Assembly: GCA_902800525.1 (NCBI GenBank)
Contig: CADCEV010000005.1
Location: 62,001-126,000 of the forward strand
Origin: an uncultured Bacteroidales bacterium
GTDB taxonomy: Bacteria > Bacteroidota > Bacteroidia > Bacteroidales > Paludibacteraceae
DNA: 64,000 nt
Reading direction: 5' to 3'
The translations under genes were made by a program, and so were the position numbers. Every line of letters starts with the position of its first letter. Positions within the stretch are counted from its first letter, which is position 1. Of this stretch, positions 8,701 through 17,000 are shown in pieces. The notes beneath the pieces were generated by a model. The model was not told the origin of the DNA. It saw only the letters and a program-made list of their open reading frames with translations, and did no database searches.

Positions 8701-9899
8701 GATGAAGTAGCAGTTATATAATAGGTCTTGGCTTCGGTTGCATAGAACGTATTACCGCTAATCGAACCATTCGTATTATTCTTTCCCTCAGTAAAGGCAT
8801 AACTGATCGTTCCATTACCCGTATAAGCCGTCTTCAAACTATTCAAATCCAAAGTCACCTTATCCGTAGTACTATTTACCGAAACATCTACCGATCCATT
8901 GTCATATGTCAACGTCGGATCCAAACGATTTACTGTAATGGTAAAGTCATTACTCCATGCAGATTCTGTATGACAATTATTCTCTGCATTAATCTTTGCG
9001 TGAATCTTATACGTACCGGCCTCTGTCGCATAGAAATTATCTCCCGACATCACACCCTTATTATTCGGATTCGACGAGAACGCATAATTCCAATAACTTC
9101 CAAAGTGATCCTTTGTCGTAAATACCTTATAGCCTACCGTCGTCGGATTTGCCGTATTTGCAGGCAATGTCACATTTACCGTTTCTGTTGTCTTGCTTAA
9201 TCCCGGAGCCTCAGGCGTAATGGTAAAAGTTATAGAAATATCCTCTAAATAAAACTCCACATCATCATGATAACTCGTTCCTCCAAACAACTTGCTATGT
9301 CCCGTACATCTATTTTCGATCGTTAACTCTATACCATTCGAAAGACCATTAGAATTACTTGCAGAAAAAGACGTATTACTTCCTACAACATTATTAATTT
9401 TCTTACTCTCCCCATTAAACGTTGCATACATTTCTTCTTTTGCAGAGTAAGCACGAGTACCAAAGGAAATATTTGTCACCTTAATACCACATCCACTATT
9501 TGTAGACCAGGTAAACTTGAAAGTACGAGAAGAATTATGATCTAACTGACCCAATTGGTATGCAGTAGTAACACCTCCCGCATAGCTAATAGAATGGCTA
9601 TCTTTCGATTCAAAAGTAAATGTCGCATGGTTGCCTCCCATTACTATTTTACCACCTTGCACATCATCGCTCGAGTTCTTCGAAGATGCTGTATTTCCCC
9701 ATACTTCGCTATTCCATCCACCTAAAACAAGCAGCAGAATGGCTACGAGCGCCGTACGAGACAGATACGAGACACATACGGGACGATAGAGGGAGAAGTT
9801 TATCTCTCGGTCTTCGCTCGGTCTTCGCTCGGTCTTCGCTCGGTCAATTACAGTAGCGTATAGCCAATTAATTATAGTTTTCATATTCATCTTTTTCAT
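2769..9899 (-). CDS. 2376-aa secreted multi-Ig-like surface protein with sorting tail
   Basis: A very large exported protein. The signal peptide is displaced: about 45 residues precede the hydrophobic core (TALVAILLLVLGG). Residues of about 80-230 form a first beta-sandwich, followed by many repeated Ig-like modules. Two types recur: BIG2-like units starting Q-x-I-x-W and ending ITAxQxGNxxY, and units of the form TPxVTxxP...LxGGxAxVxGxFxW...VxFTPxxxxxY. From about residue 1880 comes an NLASNW-type region and a C-terminal module, ending in KYIKDNTVYILKNGLKYNSL, the tail shared with other proteins here. The role is probably adhesive or structural at the surface; no enzyme motif was seen. The only in-frame ATGs lie upstream of an 11-bp repeat (9808-9845), so expression could switch. 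The 196-aa gene follows directly. Confidence 0.8.
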   Translation of the reverse strand: MKKMNMKTIINWLYATVIDRAKTERRPSEDREINFSLYRPVCVSYLSRTALVAILLLVLGGWNSEVWGNTASSKNSSDDVQGGKIVMGGNHATFTFESKDSHSISYAGGVTTAYQLGQLDHNSSRTFKFTWSTNSGCGIKVTNISFGTRAYSAKEEMYATFNGESKKINNVVGSNTSFSASNSNGLSNGIELTIENRCTGHSKLFGGTSYHDDVEFYLEDISITFTITPEAPGLSKTTETVNVTLPANTANPTTVGYKVFTTKDHFGSYWNYAFSSNPNNKGVMSGDNFYATEAGTYKIHAKINAENNCHTESAWSNDFTITVNRLDPTLTYDNGSVDVSVNSTTDKVTLDLNSLKTAYTGNGTISYAFTEGKNNTNGSISGNTFYATEAKTYYITATSSQTGQYNRKTADFTVKVNKRTPTFVWRTFNHIYSGAVLTNLAQAQYNGANVGGLSYTYSSDSTTAAVVDGTTVRVPTTGFTTNQDARISVTTAETDFYLEGSSYHDYLIEPKKSPVFKLNGNVIADGATATIDLLIGQTATVSFENIDNTEATFTKPNNPSYVTYAHNSSTHTGVITATAFGTTNLTFSQAGNDTIFGHTGYVTVNVKKHPVKLATTLNGITCEVEDSVTTEGAYSIVTSPVDGHPFADVTIVSDNEEVVRFVDGKWRAKKDGNATLSIRMPANAYWTGDTITAALTVRKKTPVITWHLNDNYLWGARINEVVSSTNEDIEYSVTSNNPTVADYVDGSIEVYNKSGNVTFTLSQQGNYKWNAASTNLTKTITVSQPANHVQYNIGNVTLKKDQTTVYAFTGVAKSVKFTPSSDAWVDRTYNLYWSENNQSGSYMLFASYTQDEEDVLHEDEIPAAAKFLKLEFDGANSMNKNTTGTFGGLTITARTGIEAPASVAYGMRYMGNNPTVRDIDVDWYSVQSCTITLQGANADRFQIKEGDNTISDAALDRFGSKTIEVSYKHDVEGSHTATLHIESADGKTANVTLTGSTEKAVQQIIWSDEVSPVNRNILIPDAATATSQLDVVLTAEDATVVSVSNGNEITGLKEGTTRVFAYQAGDTKWASIRDTIEVIVTDKKVQHIVWNDRLLNVKRENNQTKTVTLTAYSDADNTLPITYSLDAAARAFASVSGNTLTITGWGRGTITATQAGDAEYVGLSKTMKLIVRNPDAGCNPLVLDDADERVLHTIDNEVYVINGEPRTLSFTARRQTAAIHGLWIYEYYDKDWHEIRSDMGLDTDFKNFGAISLNRKTTKVKFAANFGSTLTRRIKNVQVTQAKYLELDENATDFSRMEVGQVEMQQISVNYSNLTGTLDVELKNPSTQFTVMTQTLGENCGETVQGALVSVRCIGKTEGTENNAIVLSNKDQRLEIPISATVSKLSQTISWNVASTVSVNTTDEVALAATATSELPVSFSSSDNATAEAYQKGDGTWALRIYQAGTITVTASQAGNANYGATETTRTYIISRVTPEITVIPTAETVSIPATLADVDLTGGEASVAGTFTWQTPATSVDRFNSGYTVVFTPENTNWYNTTTCNVLVPVNKDAQTITWNFSETEIYCDADITFDASASSRLAVRYTSSNASIAYVDEDNKLKIVCGGEVTITAQQDGNETFSAATPVAKALTIKKFTPEVTAPTAAAIKKGKLLDNATLSGGAATSNGNEVEGIFTWENGSEAMNTAGTFSRTVLFTPSNTNYYNVVRMDVEVEVQKFSPAIEHTLTASAITYGAALSTSELSGTLTATDTVKVPSVEVKGTYAWLNGEAILDAGNPTSATVRFTPTESDQYNAVDFEVSIVVNQAAPVLSVTASDIASYQTLSQSVLTNDGTPGVCTWDAALDATTAKYTAGDHVLAYTFTPNSANYLSASGTATVHVEKGCVLTNNAEGGWNLASNWENNVQPDADTHVLIQTNIEISHEIAAKSLDIDEGATVTIAPTGGLTIGDGGITNATKENLILKAKLEDDGDGERGQTAYIRFSPDYEGEMPEATIELFSVGYKDVLGDSGDDYWQYVGVPVAVEGYAAKTAFPKSMVESWHEDLGKWVNDRRNLILKPFVGYATSQYRNAEGFKMTFNGPLVQNRGTVEIDLDYTSGAEHNLKGWNMVANSFAAPIDITRLTVEDFNGADATIYLWDAREDSYIEVPVATLGSLPSSVQRVIPSMQAFFVHTDAATTLRLDYERLVWEGTQDNKPLKVQQKAVNESLTGRMSITMIDAFGKDELYLLESDSYDKSYENGYDAPKKAVEGRSAIYAIEDRELAVDATDDMRGTKIGIRAGEIDTCQLVFSHVESNHVLYFVDNLTGDKYLIEEGKAISLEFIDMEVEGRFEIVGSQEDHGVSTGVESAKSDKTVTKYIKDNTVYILKNGLKYNSLGQRVQ
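9808..9845. repeat. 11-bp tandem repeat between start codon and signal peptide
   Basis: Three full copies of CGGTCTTCGCT plus five bases (plus-strand reading) lie inside the N-terminal coding region of the 2376-aa gene. Eleven is not a multiple of three, so gain or loss of one unit shifts the frame. No in-frame ATG, GTG or TTG is seen between the repeat and the hydrophobic core. Confidence 0.85.
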
Positions 9900-9959
9900 A
9901 TCTTATTATTCTTTTTATGTGTTAAAGTCTATTTTAGTTCATTTTGCCAACTCGACTTT

Positions 9960-10125
9960 GCAAAATGTACGATTTTTAAGATTTTGCTAATCATTTGTGG
10001 CACTTTGTAGCCAAAAAAGCGTGCAAAGTTAATATAATTCTTTGAATTATGCAAATTTTTCTCGCGTATATACGCGCGAATAATAATAAGGTGTAGCCGT
10101 TTCTTAATAATTGGACATTTTATGT
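9960..10125. repeat. Upstream region homologous to 17185-17345
   Basis: The leader and promoter-upstream DNA of the 2376-aa gene resembles that of the 2020-aa gene almost base for base in parts, for example AATAATAATAAGGTGTAGCC followed by GTTTCTTAATAATTG in both. Conservation reaches well upstream of the -33 box, pointing to duplication or a shared regulator site. No gene lies in the 9900-10200 gap. Confidence 0.75.
10024..10055 (-). promoter_or_regulatory. Promoter of the 2376-aa surface protein gene
   Basis: On the minus strand, TTTGCA is followed after 18 bp by TAACTTTG. The 5' leader is about 120 nt. Confidence 0.75.
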
Positions 10126-10149
10126 TTTATAACACATCACAAAATAAAA

Positions 10150-10173
10150 GAGATGTGCCTTCCGACACATCTC
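10150..10173 (-). terminator. Rho-independent terminator after the PIN toxin gene
   Basis: Perfect stem GAGATGTG/CACATCTC with loop CCTTCCGA. On the minus strand it is followed by TTTTATTT. The same stem and loop occur at 10987-11010. Confidence 0.8.
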
Positions 10174-10200
10174 CTATTATGTTTTCCGCTACTACAAATA

Positions 10201-10614
10201 TCACATATTATTCAAAATAGCCACAAACTCATCTAAATTAGCGACCTCCACCGGAGGAAAATCTATTTCTTTGAGTATATCAAAATGCTTATCTTCCGTT
10301 ACAATATATCTGGCACCACAAGCCAATGCGCAATCCACAAATTTGTTATCATCCGGATCTGCCTCAATGATGCCGTAACGAAAAAATGTCTCTACGCGTT
10401 TCACATGTTCGCAGTTCAGCAAAGTATTGATGAGAAGATTCGCTAACTGTTCATTATGAAAACAGTCGATTACTTTCTCCTGATATTCATATAATATATC
10501 TTCCGTTACACATAGTGTGTAAGCTCCCTCTATCAGCTTATCCCACACAACACGAAGCGGCTTTTGGGTAAATGCCACTTGAAGAACCACATTGGAATCG
10601 AGAACGATATTCAT
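10201..10614 (-). CDS. PIN-domain ribonuclease toxin
   Basis: A 137-aa protein of the PIN family of toxin components. The fold signatures are an N-terminal MNIVLDSNVV (first catalytic Asp) and a C-terminal DPDDNKFVDCALACGARYIV followed by TEDKHFD, giving the acidic cluster that binds the metal. PIN toxins cleave RNA until neutralised by the partner antitoxin. The partner is encoded immediately upstream, 1 bp away, and the pair has its own promoter and terminator. The module sits between two giant surface-protein genes. Which RNA it cuts cannot be told. Confidence 0.88.
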   Translation of the reverse strand: MNIVLDSNVVLQVAFTQKPLRVVWDKLIEGAYTLCVTEDILYEYQEKVIDCFHNEQLANLLINTLLNCEHVKRVETFFRYGIIEADPDDNKFVDCALACGARYIVTEDKHFDILKEIDFPPVEVANLDEFVAILNNM

Positions 10615-10615
10615 A

Positions 10616-10852
10616 TCAGTATGCGGTGCGGTAATGAGTTGCTGCTCCTTGTGCTACTTTTTCTTCTGTCAATTCGCCATTTGCAAACATAGTAGCCTTC
10701 ATATTTTCAAACTCACTCAGGTAGAATTGCTCCAGAGCTTTTTTGAGCCGCAACTCTGCTTCCTCAGATGTATTGAAGTTCAGCATGCTAACCAAATGCC
10801 GTTGCATCGGGTTTAGTCCATGAGTTCTTTGTTGTTGCATTGCAGTAACCAT
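10616..10852 (-). CDS. Antitoxin of the PIN module
   Basis: A 78-aa protein from ATG 10852, preceded by GAAAGGA at a good distance. The ATG at 10909 lies upstream of the promoter -7 box and is not used. The sequence (MVTAMQQQRTHGLNPMQRHL, then a Glu/Leu-rich helix through EEAELRLKKALEQFYLSEF) is what is expected of a small helical antitoxin. No classic DNA-binding motif is obvious, so its family is not certain. It ends 1 bp before the PIN start, the usual antitoxin-first order. Confidence 0.75.
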   Translation of the reverse strand: MVTAMQQQRTHGLNPMQRHLVSMLNFNTSEEAELRLKKALEQFYLSEFENMKATMFANGELTEEKVAQGAATHYRTAY

Positions 10853-10878
10853 AAATATCCTTTCTTCAATTTTGCGTG

Positions 10879-10910
10879 CAAAATTACAACAATTTTTTGA
10901 AATACACAAG
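10879..10910 (-). promoter_or_regulatory. Promoter of the PIN toxin-antitoxin module
   Basis: Minus-strand CTTGTG followed after 18 bp by TAATTTTG. The leader is about 20 nt, which rules out the ATG at 10909. Confidence 0.7.
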
Positions 10911-10986
10911 TTTTTTTTGTTTTTTCGTCAAAAATTAGCAACAATTACCCAAAATTTCTCATAGTCGATAAATTAACCAACAAAAA

Positions 10987-11010
10987 GAGATGTGCCTTCC
11001 GACACATCTC
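10987..11010 (-). terminator. Terminator after the 2020-aa surface protein gene
   Basis: Stem GAGATGTG/CACATCTC with loop CCTTCCGA, then TTTTTG on the minus strand. The stem and loop are identical to the terminator at 10150-10173. Confidence 0.8.
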
Positions 11011-11035
11011 TTTCTATTTACGATAAGCAGTTTTT

Positions 11036-14000
11036 TTACTTCACCAGAAGACCGGAAGGAGTATAGGTCTTGTCTCCACGGATGATGAAGAGTTGACCGT
11101 CACGGATGATCTTAACCGCCTTTGCGCCTGCTTCTACGTTCTCGCAACCGGTAGTAGGATCTACCACTGTACGCGTGTCAACGATCACAAAGGTCTTCGA
11201 AGAAGCAACCGGCTGATAGGTCTCGTTTCCTGCCTGAACAGCGGTGATAACTACGGTGCCTGCTGACAGCGGAGATAAGCGGAACTCACCGTCTCCTACA
11301 TCATAAACAGAAGCCACCGTATTATCCGAGCTAACGAGTTCAATATTCATTTCGGTCCACTCGTCATTATATTGTGTCCACACATTGATACGAATCGTCT
11401 GATCCTCGAAGTCTTTCATATCAATCACATCGCCTTCCGTATAGTTTTCGCCAAATTCCCAATATATATGCTGTTTCAAGCGGGTATCCCCCGGCTCAAT
11501 AGGATCGATATCGACTGCCGCCAAAATGGTCAGCTTCTGTTGAACAGGCTCAGCAGCTGCATAATTCGTTGTGCCTTCTTGTTTAGCGGTAATTGTCACC
11601 TCACCGGAAGCCAGGGCGTGCAGCTGATTCTCCTCGTCAATATAAGCGATTGTAGGATCAGAGCTCTCAATGGTCACCTCCAGACCGGAAGATGCGATCG
11701 GAGTTAACTGGAGAGGCGCACTGCCTGCTTTGATTTCCGTCAGTTCTTGCGTCCAGCTGATAGTCTGAGTCGCTTTGGAAATGGATACACGGATCGGCTC
11801 ATCCACATTCAGATCGCTGTGGTTCTCATCGCCGATGACCTTATAATATACCGTGTACTCACCGGCGTCAACGCCTGTCGGCACATTGGTACTCCAGTTC
11901 TCGTTATCCAGCGAATATTGCATTTCTCCGTCCTTCGTTTCGCCGGCTACCACCAACTCTTGCGCCGAACCGTCATAAGACATATGCTCTTTAGCCACAG
12001 GAGCTTTAGCGGTCACAGCGGCACCGATTACGGTCAGTTTGCCGGGTACAAAGACGATTTGATAATTATCGGAGCTCAAACCGCTCGGAACGATCTCATA
12101 TTCGCCTACAGGCATGCCGGCTTCATATCCGCACGCGAAGGTCAGTTCACCGCCGAGCACTGCTGCTGTCTCTTCCAGCACGAAGCCTTGATAAGCAACG
12201 GTGTACTCGGGAGCTGCTTCGCCGAAACGTCCTTCTTTGTTTTCAGCGGTAATGGTCAGTTGTGTCTTGACTACCGTTACATTCACTTCGGTTTCTACAG
12301 CGTTGTAGTTATCTGCATCCGTCGGAGTAAATACCACCGTTTGCGCGCTCTCGCCTACTGTCAGCACTTTCTCGCCTTCTTTCCATGTGAATGCGCCATC
12401 AACGCTTGCGGCACCGTTGCTCAATACGGAGACTTTGAGAGAGTCGCCATAGGTCAACTCGCCTGCTTTAGGCTGACCGGTTATGGTCGGAGTTGCTTTG
12501 GCTACCGTCAGCGAAACGAGTGTTTCTACCGGCGAATAGAGTTCCAAATCTTCCGGAGTGAATACCACGGAGTAATCATTCGTGCCGGCGAGAAGCGGAG
12601 TTGTGTTATCTTTCCATGCGAAAGAACCGGTTATGTTCGCGCTACCGCCTTGCAGCGTCACATCCTCCAGAGTCATGCCATACACAGGATTTTCCACAAC
12701 CGGTTCGGGTTTGTCAATTACGCGTGCCAGTACATTCGTTACCGTTACGCTTACCATCTGCTCTACCGGTTTGTAGTTGTCATCCGCAGGGGTGAAGACA
12801 ACCAGACGTTCATAGGTGCCGGCTTTGATACGGCTCTCAGACGGGTTCTTCCATGCGAATGTACCTTCCACGTTAGCTTCGCCGCCTGTCAGTATAGCAT
12901 CGCCCAGACTCTGCGCAATGGTCATCTCGCCTGCGGTCGGCCATTGGGTGACGGTCGGTGTTGCTTTCTCTACGCGCACACTGACAATCGTAGTGGATGT
13001 TGCATAAATGCCGTCCTGCTCAGGAACAAAGATCACATTATAGTTCGGCGTACCTGCTGCCGGTTTGGTTTCCGGGGTCTCCCATTGGAACGTACCGGCT
13101 ACGGTAGCTTCTCCGCCCGTCAGCGCCGATTCACTCAGCGACTGACCATAGACGATCGTTGCTGCAAAAGGAGCGGTGGTGACAGAGGTAGATACTTTGT
13201 TGATAACGATAGTCTTTCCTACCGAAGGAGCCGCATTGTATTTCTCGTTTCCTTCTTGCACGGCGGTGATTGTCACCTCGCCTGCTTTGAGAATAACCAA
13301 CTTACCTGCTTCTACATAAGCCACTGCACTGTCGGAGCTAAGGAAAGATACCTCCAAACCGCTGGAAGCGGTAGTTGCAACGGCTATCTCATCGGTAGCA
13401 AGAGCCTCAGCGGGCAGATCGAAGTCGCTGATCGACTGATTCAGACCCTTGGTAACAAGGCGTACAGGTATCTCAATAGTAGTAGGCTGTGCCTTACCAT
13501 CGGTAATAACAATCGTATCTTTGTATTCCTGATTTTTCGCAGAAGGCGTGAAGTTGACGGTGAACACATCGTCGCCGTAAGAGCCGCATCCTTCGCCCAG
13601 CGTTGCGCTGCTCAAGTTCAACAGACCTTGTTTGGTAGAGAGGGTCATCAGGTCGATGTTGGAGTGACTGACGGTAATGTCTTTCTGCCAAACGGTATAG
13701 GTCTCAGCCTCTTGATCCACAGAAGCCACATCCGCACGCATGAATTTCTTGCGCGAAACCTGAATATTGCTGATCGTGTGATCGGTACCCGACTCAATAG
13801 TAGAGAAACGCACTTTGGTAGCAGACTCGTCAATAGCGATATTTCCTGATCCAGTATCACCTGTACCCACAACTTTGTTATACACTTCATACCAATCCCA
13901 TGAGTTGTCAATGCAAGCATATTGCTCTACCTTCAACGGGGCATAACTCGGAGCTGTTCCCCAAAGAGCGGATTTCGTGCCGTGTTTTGCTGTGAAGGTC

Positions 14001-17000
14001 AATATTGCCGGAATACCACTGAGTCCGTACTCTTTTGAGTTGTTTTTGAGAGTCAAAGAGCCTTGCGACAGTGCTTTTTCGTTACATTGGGATGCAGGAT
14101 TGCGAACAATGACATAGTTGTTCTGCGATACTGCAAGCCATTCTACACCTTCTGTATCCGTATATCCGCCTTGCGTAGCCGTGATAGTAGTCTCACCCTC
14201 GCCCACTACGGTCAGGATGTTACCCTCTATTTTCACTACATTCGCGTTAGCAGAAGTATAAGTGATCTCACCACCGCTGGTAGCAGTTGCATTCAATTCC
14301 ACCGATCCGCTGGTTGTCAACAGGCCATAGAGGTTTTGATCCCATGTAATCGTTTGTTTACGGAGATCGGTTACCGTAAATTGCTTTGTGCTGCTAACTT
14401 CCTCATATTCAGCATCACCGGCCTGATAAGCTGTGATATTCGCTGTACCGATGGTTTTCGCTAACAGAGCCGTATCGGCTACCACCTCTATCACGTCGGT
14501 GTTATCCGAGACATAGGTAATACGCTCGCCGTTGGTTGCAGTAGCCAAAATCGCAATGACACTATCCGGATACTGTTCACCGATATTCATTGCAAAACCG
14601 GTTGCTGCCAAATCACTGTTCCATGTGATTGTTTGAGGACGCTTGGTAGTGGTAGCTTTGACATGAATAGTTTTATCGTAAGCGGCTGTTCCGTTGCTGA
14701 TTGTTATATTACCTTCGTTGACACCGACTTCCTCTGTATGGGTATATTTGATTTCCAACTGCTGCGTGCCATAGGTATCAAAGTTCGCAAAAACAGAAGG
14801 ATTTACAGTAAAACGAGGGTTGTCGCATGTCACTGAAAGAGGAGCAATATTGCACCAGTTAACCAAAGTGGTCTGACTTACCTCGCCGGAGTTTATGACA
14901 GCTGAGCCGAAATCTATATCTTTTGATTCCGGGTCATCGACATATTTCAACTCTGTAACTTTGATGTTTTTATACAAAGCGCCATAGTTTGCATGGAGGT
15001 GGAAACGGATATATCGGGTTGTTTTCTTTAATTGTTTCGTCCAATTTTTCCAATTGTCTTTATCCAATTCCTGATCATTCCAAACGGCAGACCATGTTTT
15101 ACCATCCGCACTCTCATCGACATAGAGGAAATACAGTTGACCTTCTACCGTTGATCCTCCTACTGTTGTAGCTGTCATCTTATTCCAGCCGTTGTCGCGG
15201 TAGATAAACTTCGAGCTGAAAGACAGCTTGTCCGGAACACCTTCAAACTTGAATGTTACATACTTATCATCCCAGTTTGATACTCCTTCTAACCATCCAT
15301 TATATCCGCCGACGCAGAAACCTTCATCTCCTTTCCAGGAATAGTCTCCGCTCGAACCGGATTTGAGGTTGTTGAACGTAGATTCGGATGTAATGGATAT
15401 AGGTAAGTGGTTATTATTGGCAGTAACTGTGAGGCTGAAATCTACGGATTTAGCCTGATAAGTATCTGTTTCTGCCAATGTAGCGCGATAAACAGCTGTA
15501 CCTTCTGCACCTGCAGTAAGTACTCCGTTCACATAGGATGCATACTGTCCACCGCTGACATTAGTAACTACAACCTCAGCATCAGATTCTTTTTCAAAGG
15601 CTACAGTAACGGAAGCTCCACGACCTACCGACAAACTGGTGCGTGCAGTATTATTCATCAAGACGGTCAGAGACGGAGTTTTCTTGCTGACAACGATCTC
15701 GTAGGTTTCTTCGCGCGCATCAATGCTGTTAGTCTGTGCTTGCGAAACGGTCATTGTTGTTGTGCCGGGAGCAACTGCGGTAATGATACCCGTGCTTCCG
15801 TCATAAGAAACAATACCTTCCGGCGCAAACGAGATATTCACACCGTCCACATGAGCGAGCGAAAGCGTTGCCGTTTGCTCCAGTTCCAAGGCTGTCTTAT
15901 CAAGCGAGAACTCCGGCTGATAACGAGTTACATTGAAGGTATAAGTCTTGCTGGCAGCGAAGATGTCATCGTTCTCCGCCTGCGATACGGTAATGGTCGT
16001 GCTACCCGCGTGCAGAGCAGTGAAAGTCAGCACATTACCGTCGCGAACAACGCCCATCACATCATCCGTAGTTGCTTTAACCGTAAAATCACCGTTCAAT
16101 CCGTCACTGACATTGGTTAGATTGATGGAAACGACATCATCTACTTTTAAGTCGTTTTCACCCTCTGCACATCCGTTCTCTGCAAAAACAGGGGTCTCTT
16201 TGGACCACACGGAGAAGTTTGTCTCCAATACCGCCGAATTGAAATAGGTGTTACCTGCTTGCCTTACGGTAATTTTAGCAGTACCCGGTGCAATCGCTTC
16301 CAGATACTCGCCTTTAATAGCAATCACCGCCTCGTCGTCCGACTCATAACTAAATTCTGCCAGTTCCGAAGTGGAAGAAACGACAATCGGTTGAAGCGTA
16401 CCCTTTGCCATATTGAACTGCATTCCTTCACCCCAACTGATGGTCTGATCTTCCGGATGCAACGTCCAATGTGCATAGAGTGTATGGTGATCGGCGGTAG
16501 TAACAGTAGTTGTTGCCTCTACTTTCGTGCCGCCTTCTGCTTCTGTAAACCATCCTACGAAATCATAGAAACGGCGTGCATTGGGCGTTGGTAAAGTGCC
16601 ATATGTAGCATCGTATGTTACTGATTTGCTCGATGTGGAGACACTGCTTCCATTCGCATCAAATGAAACAGTATAACTGAGAGGGACAAAAATACCCGCG
16701 TAATAGGAATTTTGAGCTCCTACACCTGTAGCACTTTGTACAACACTTTGACCTTGAGATGTAAGATTGCTTGAGTTGTTTACCACAGTCTTATTATTAT
16801 AATTTGATTCACTTGTCTTATACCAATTACTGAATTTATATCCGCTTTTGGCTTTATAAAATAGGTAGAAGGTTTTGTTGCCTGAACTACCAAAACCACC
16901 TTGCTCTTTATGGTCTTGTGTTAATGTATACGAACCGGGAGCTGAATTAGAAGTAGCGACGTACACGTAACCACCCTTTTGTGGGGATGAATACACATAT

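Noticed and set aside
10150-11010. The two identical hairpins as ends of a mobile toxin-antitoxin cassette
   Set aside because: They bracket the PIN module, but both are well explained as terminators of the preceding minus-strand genes, and no target duplication was found.
11747-13849. 700-codon open frame antisense to the 2020-aa gene
   Set aside because: It mirrors the regular codon use of the repeat protein on the other strand, is Cys/Arg/His-rich, and lacks a promoter or recognisable domain.
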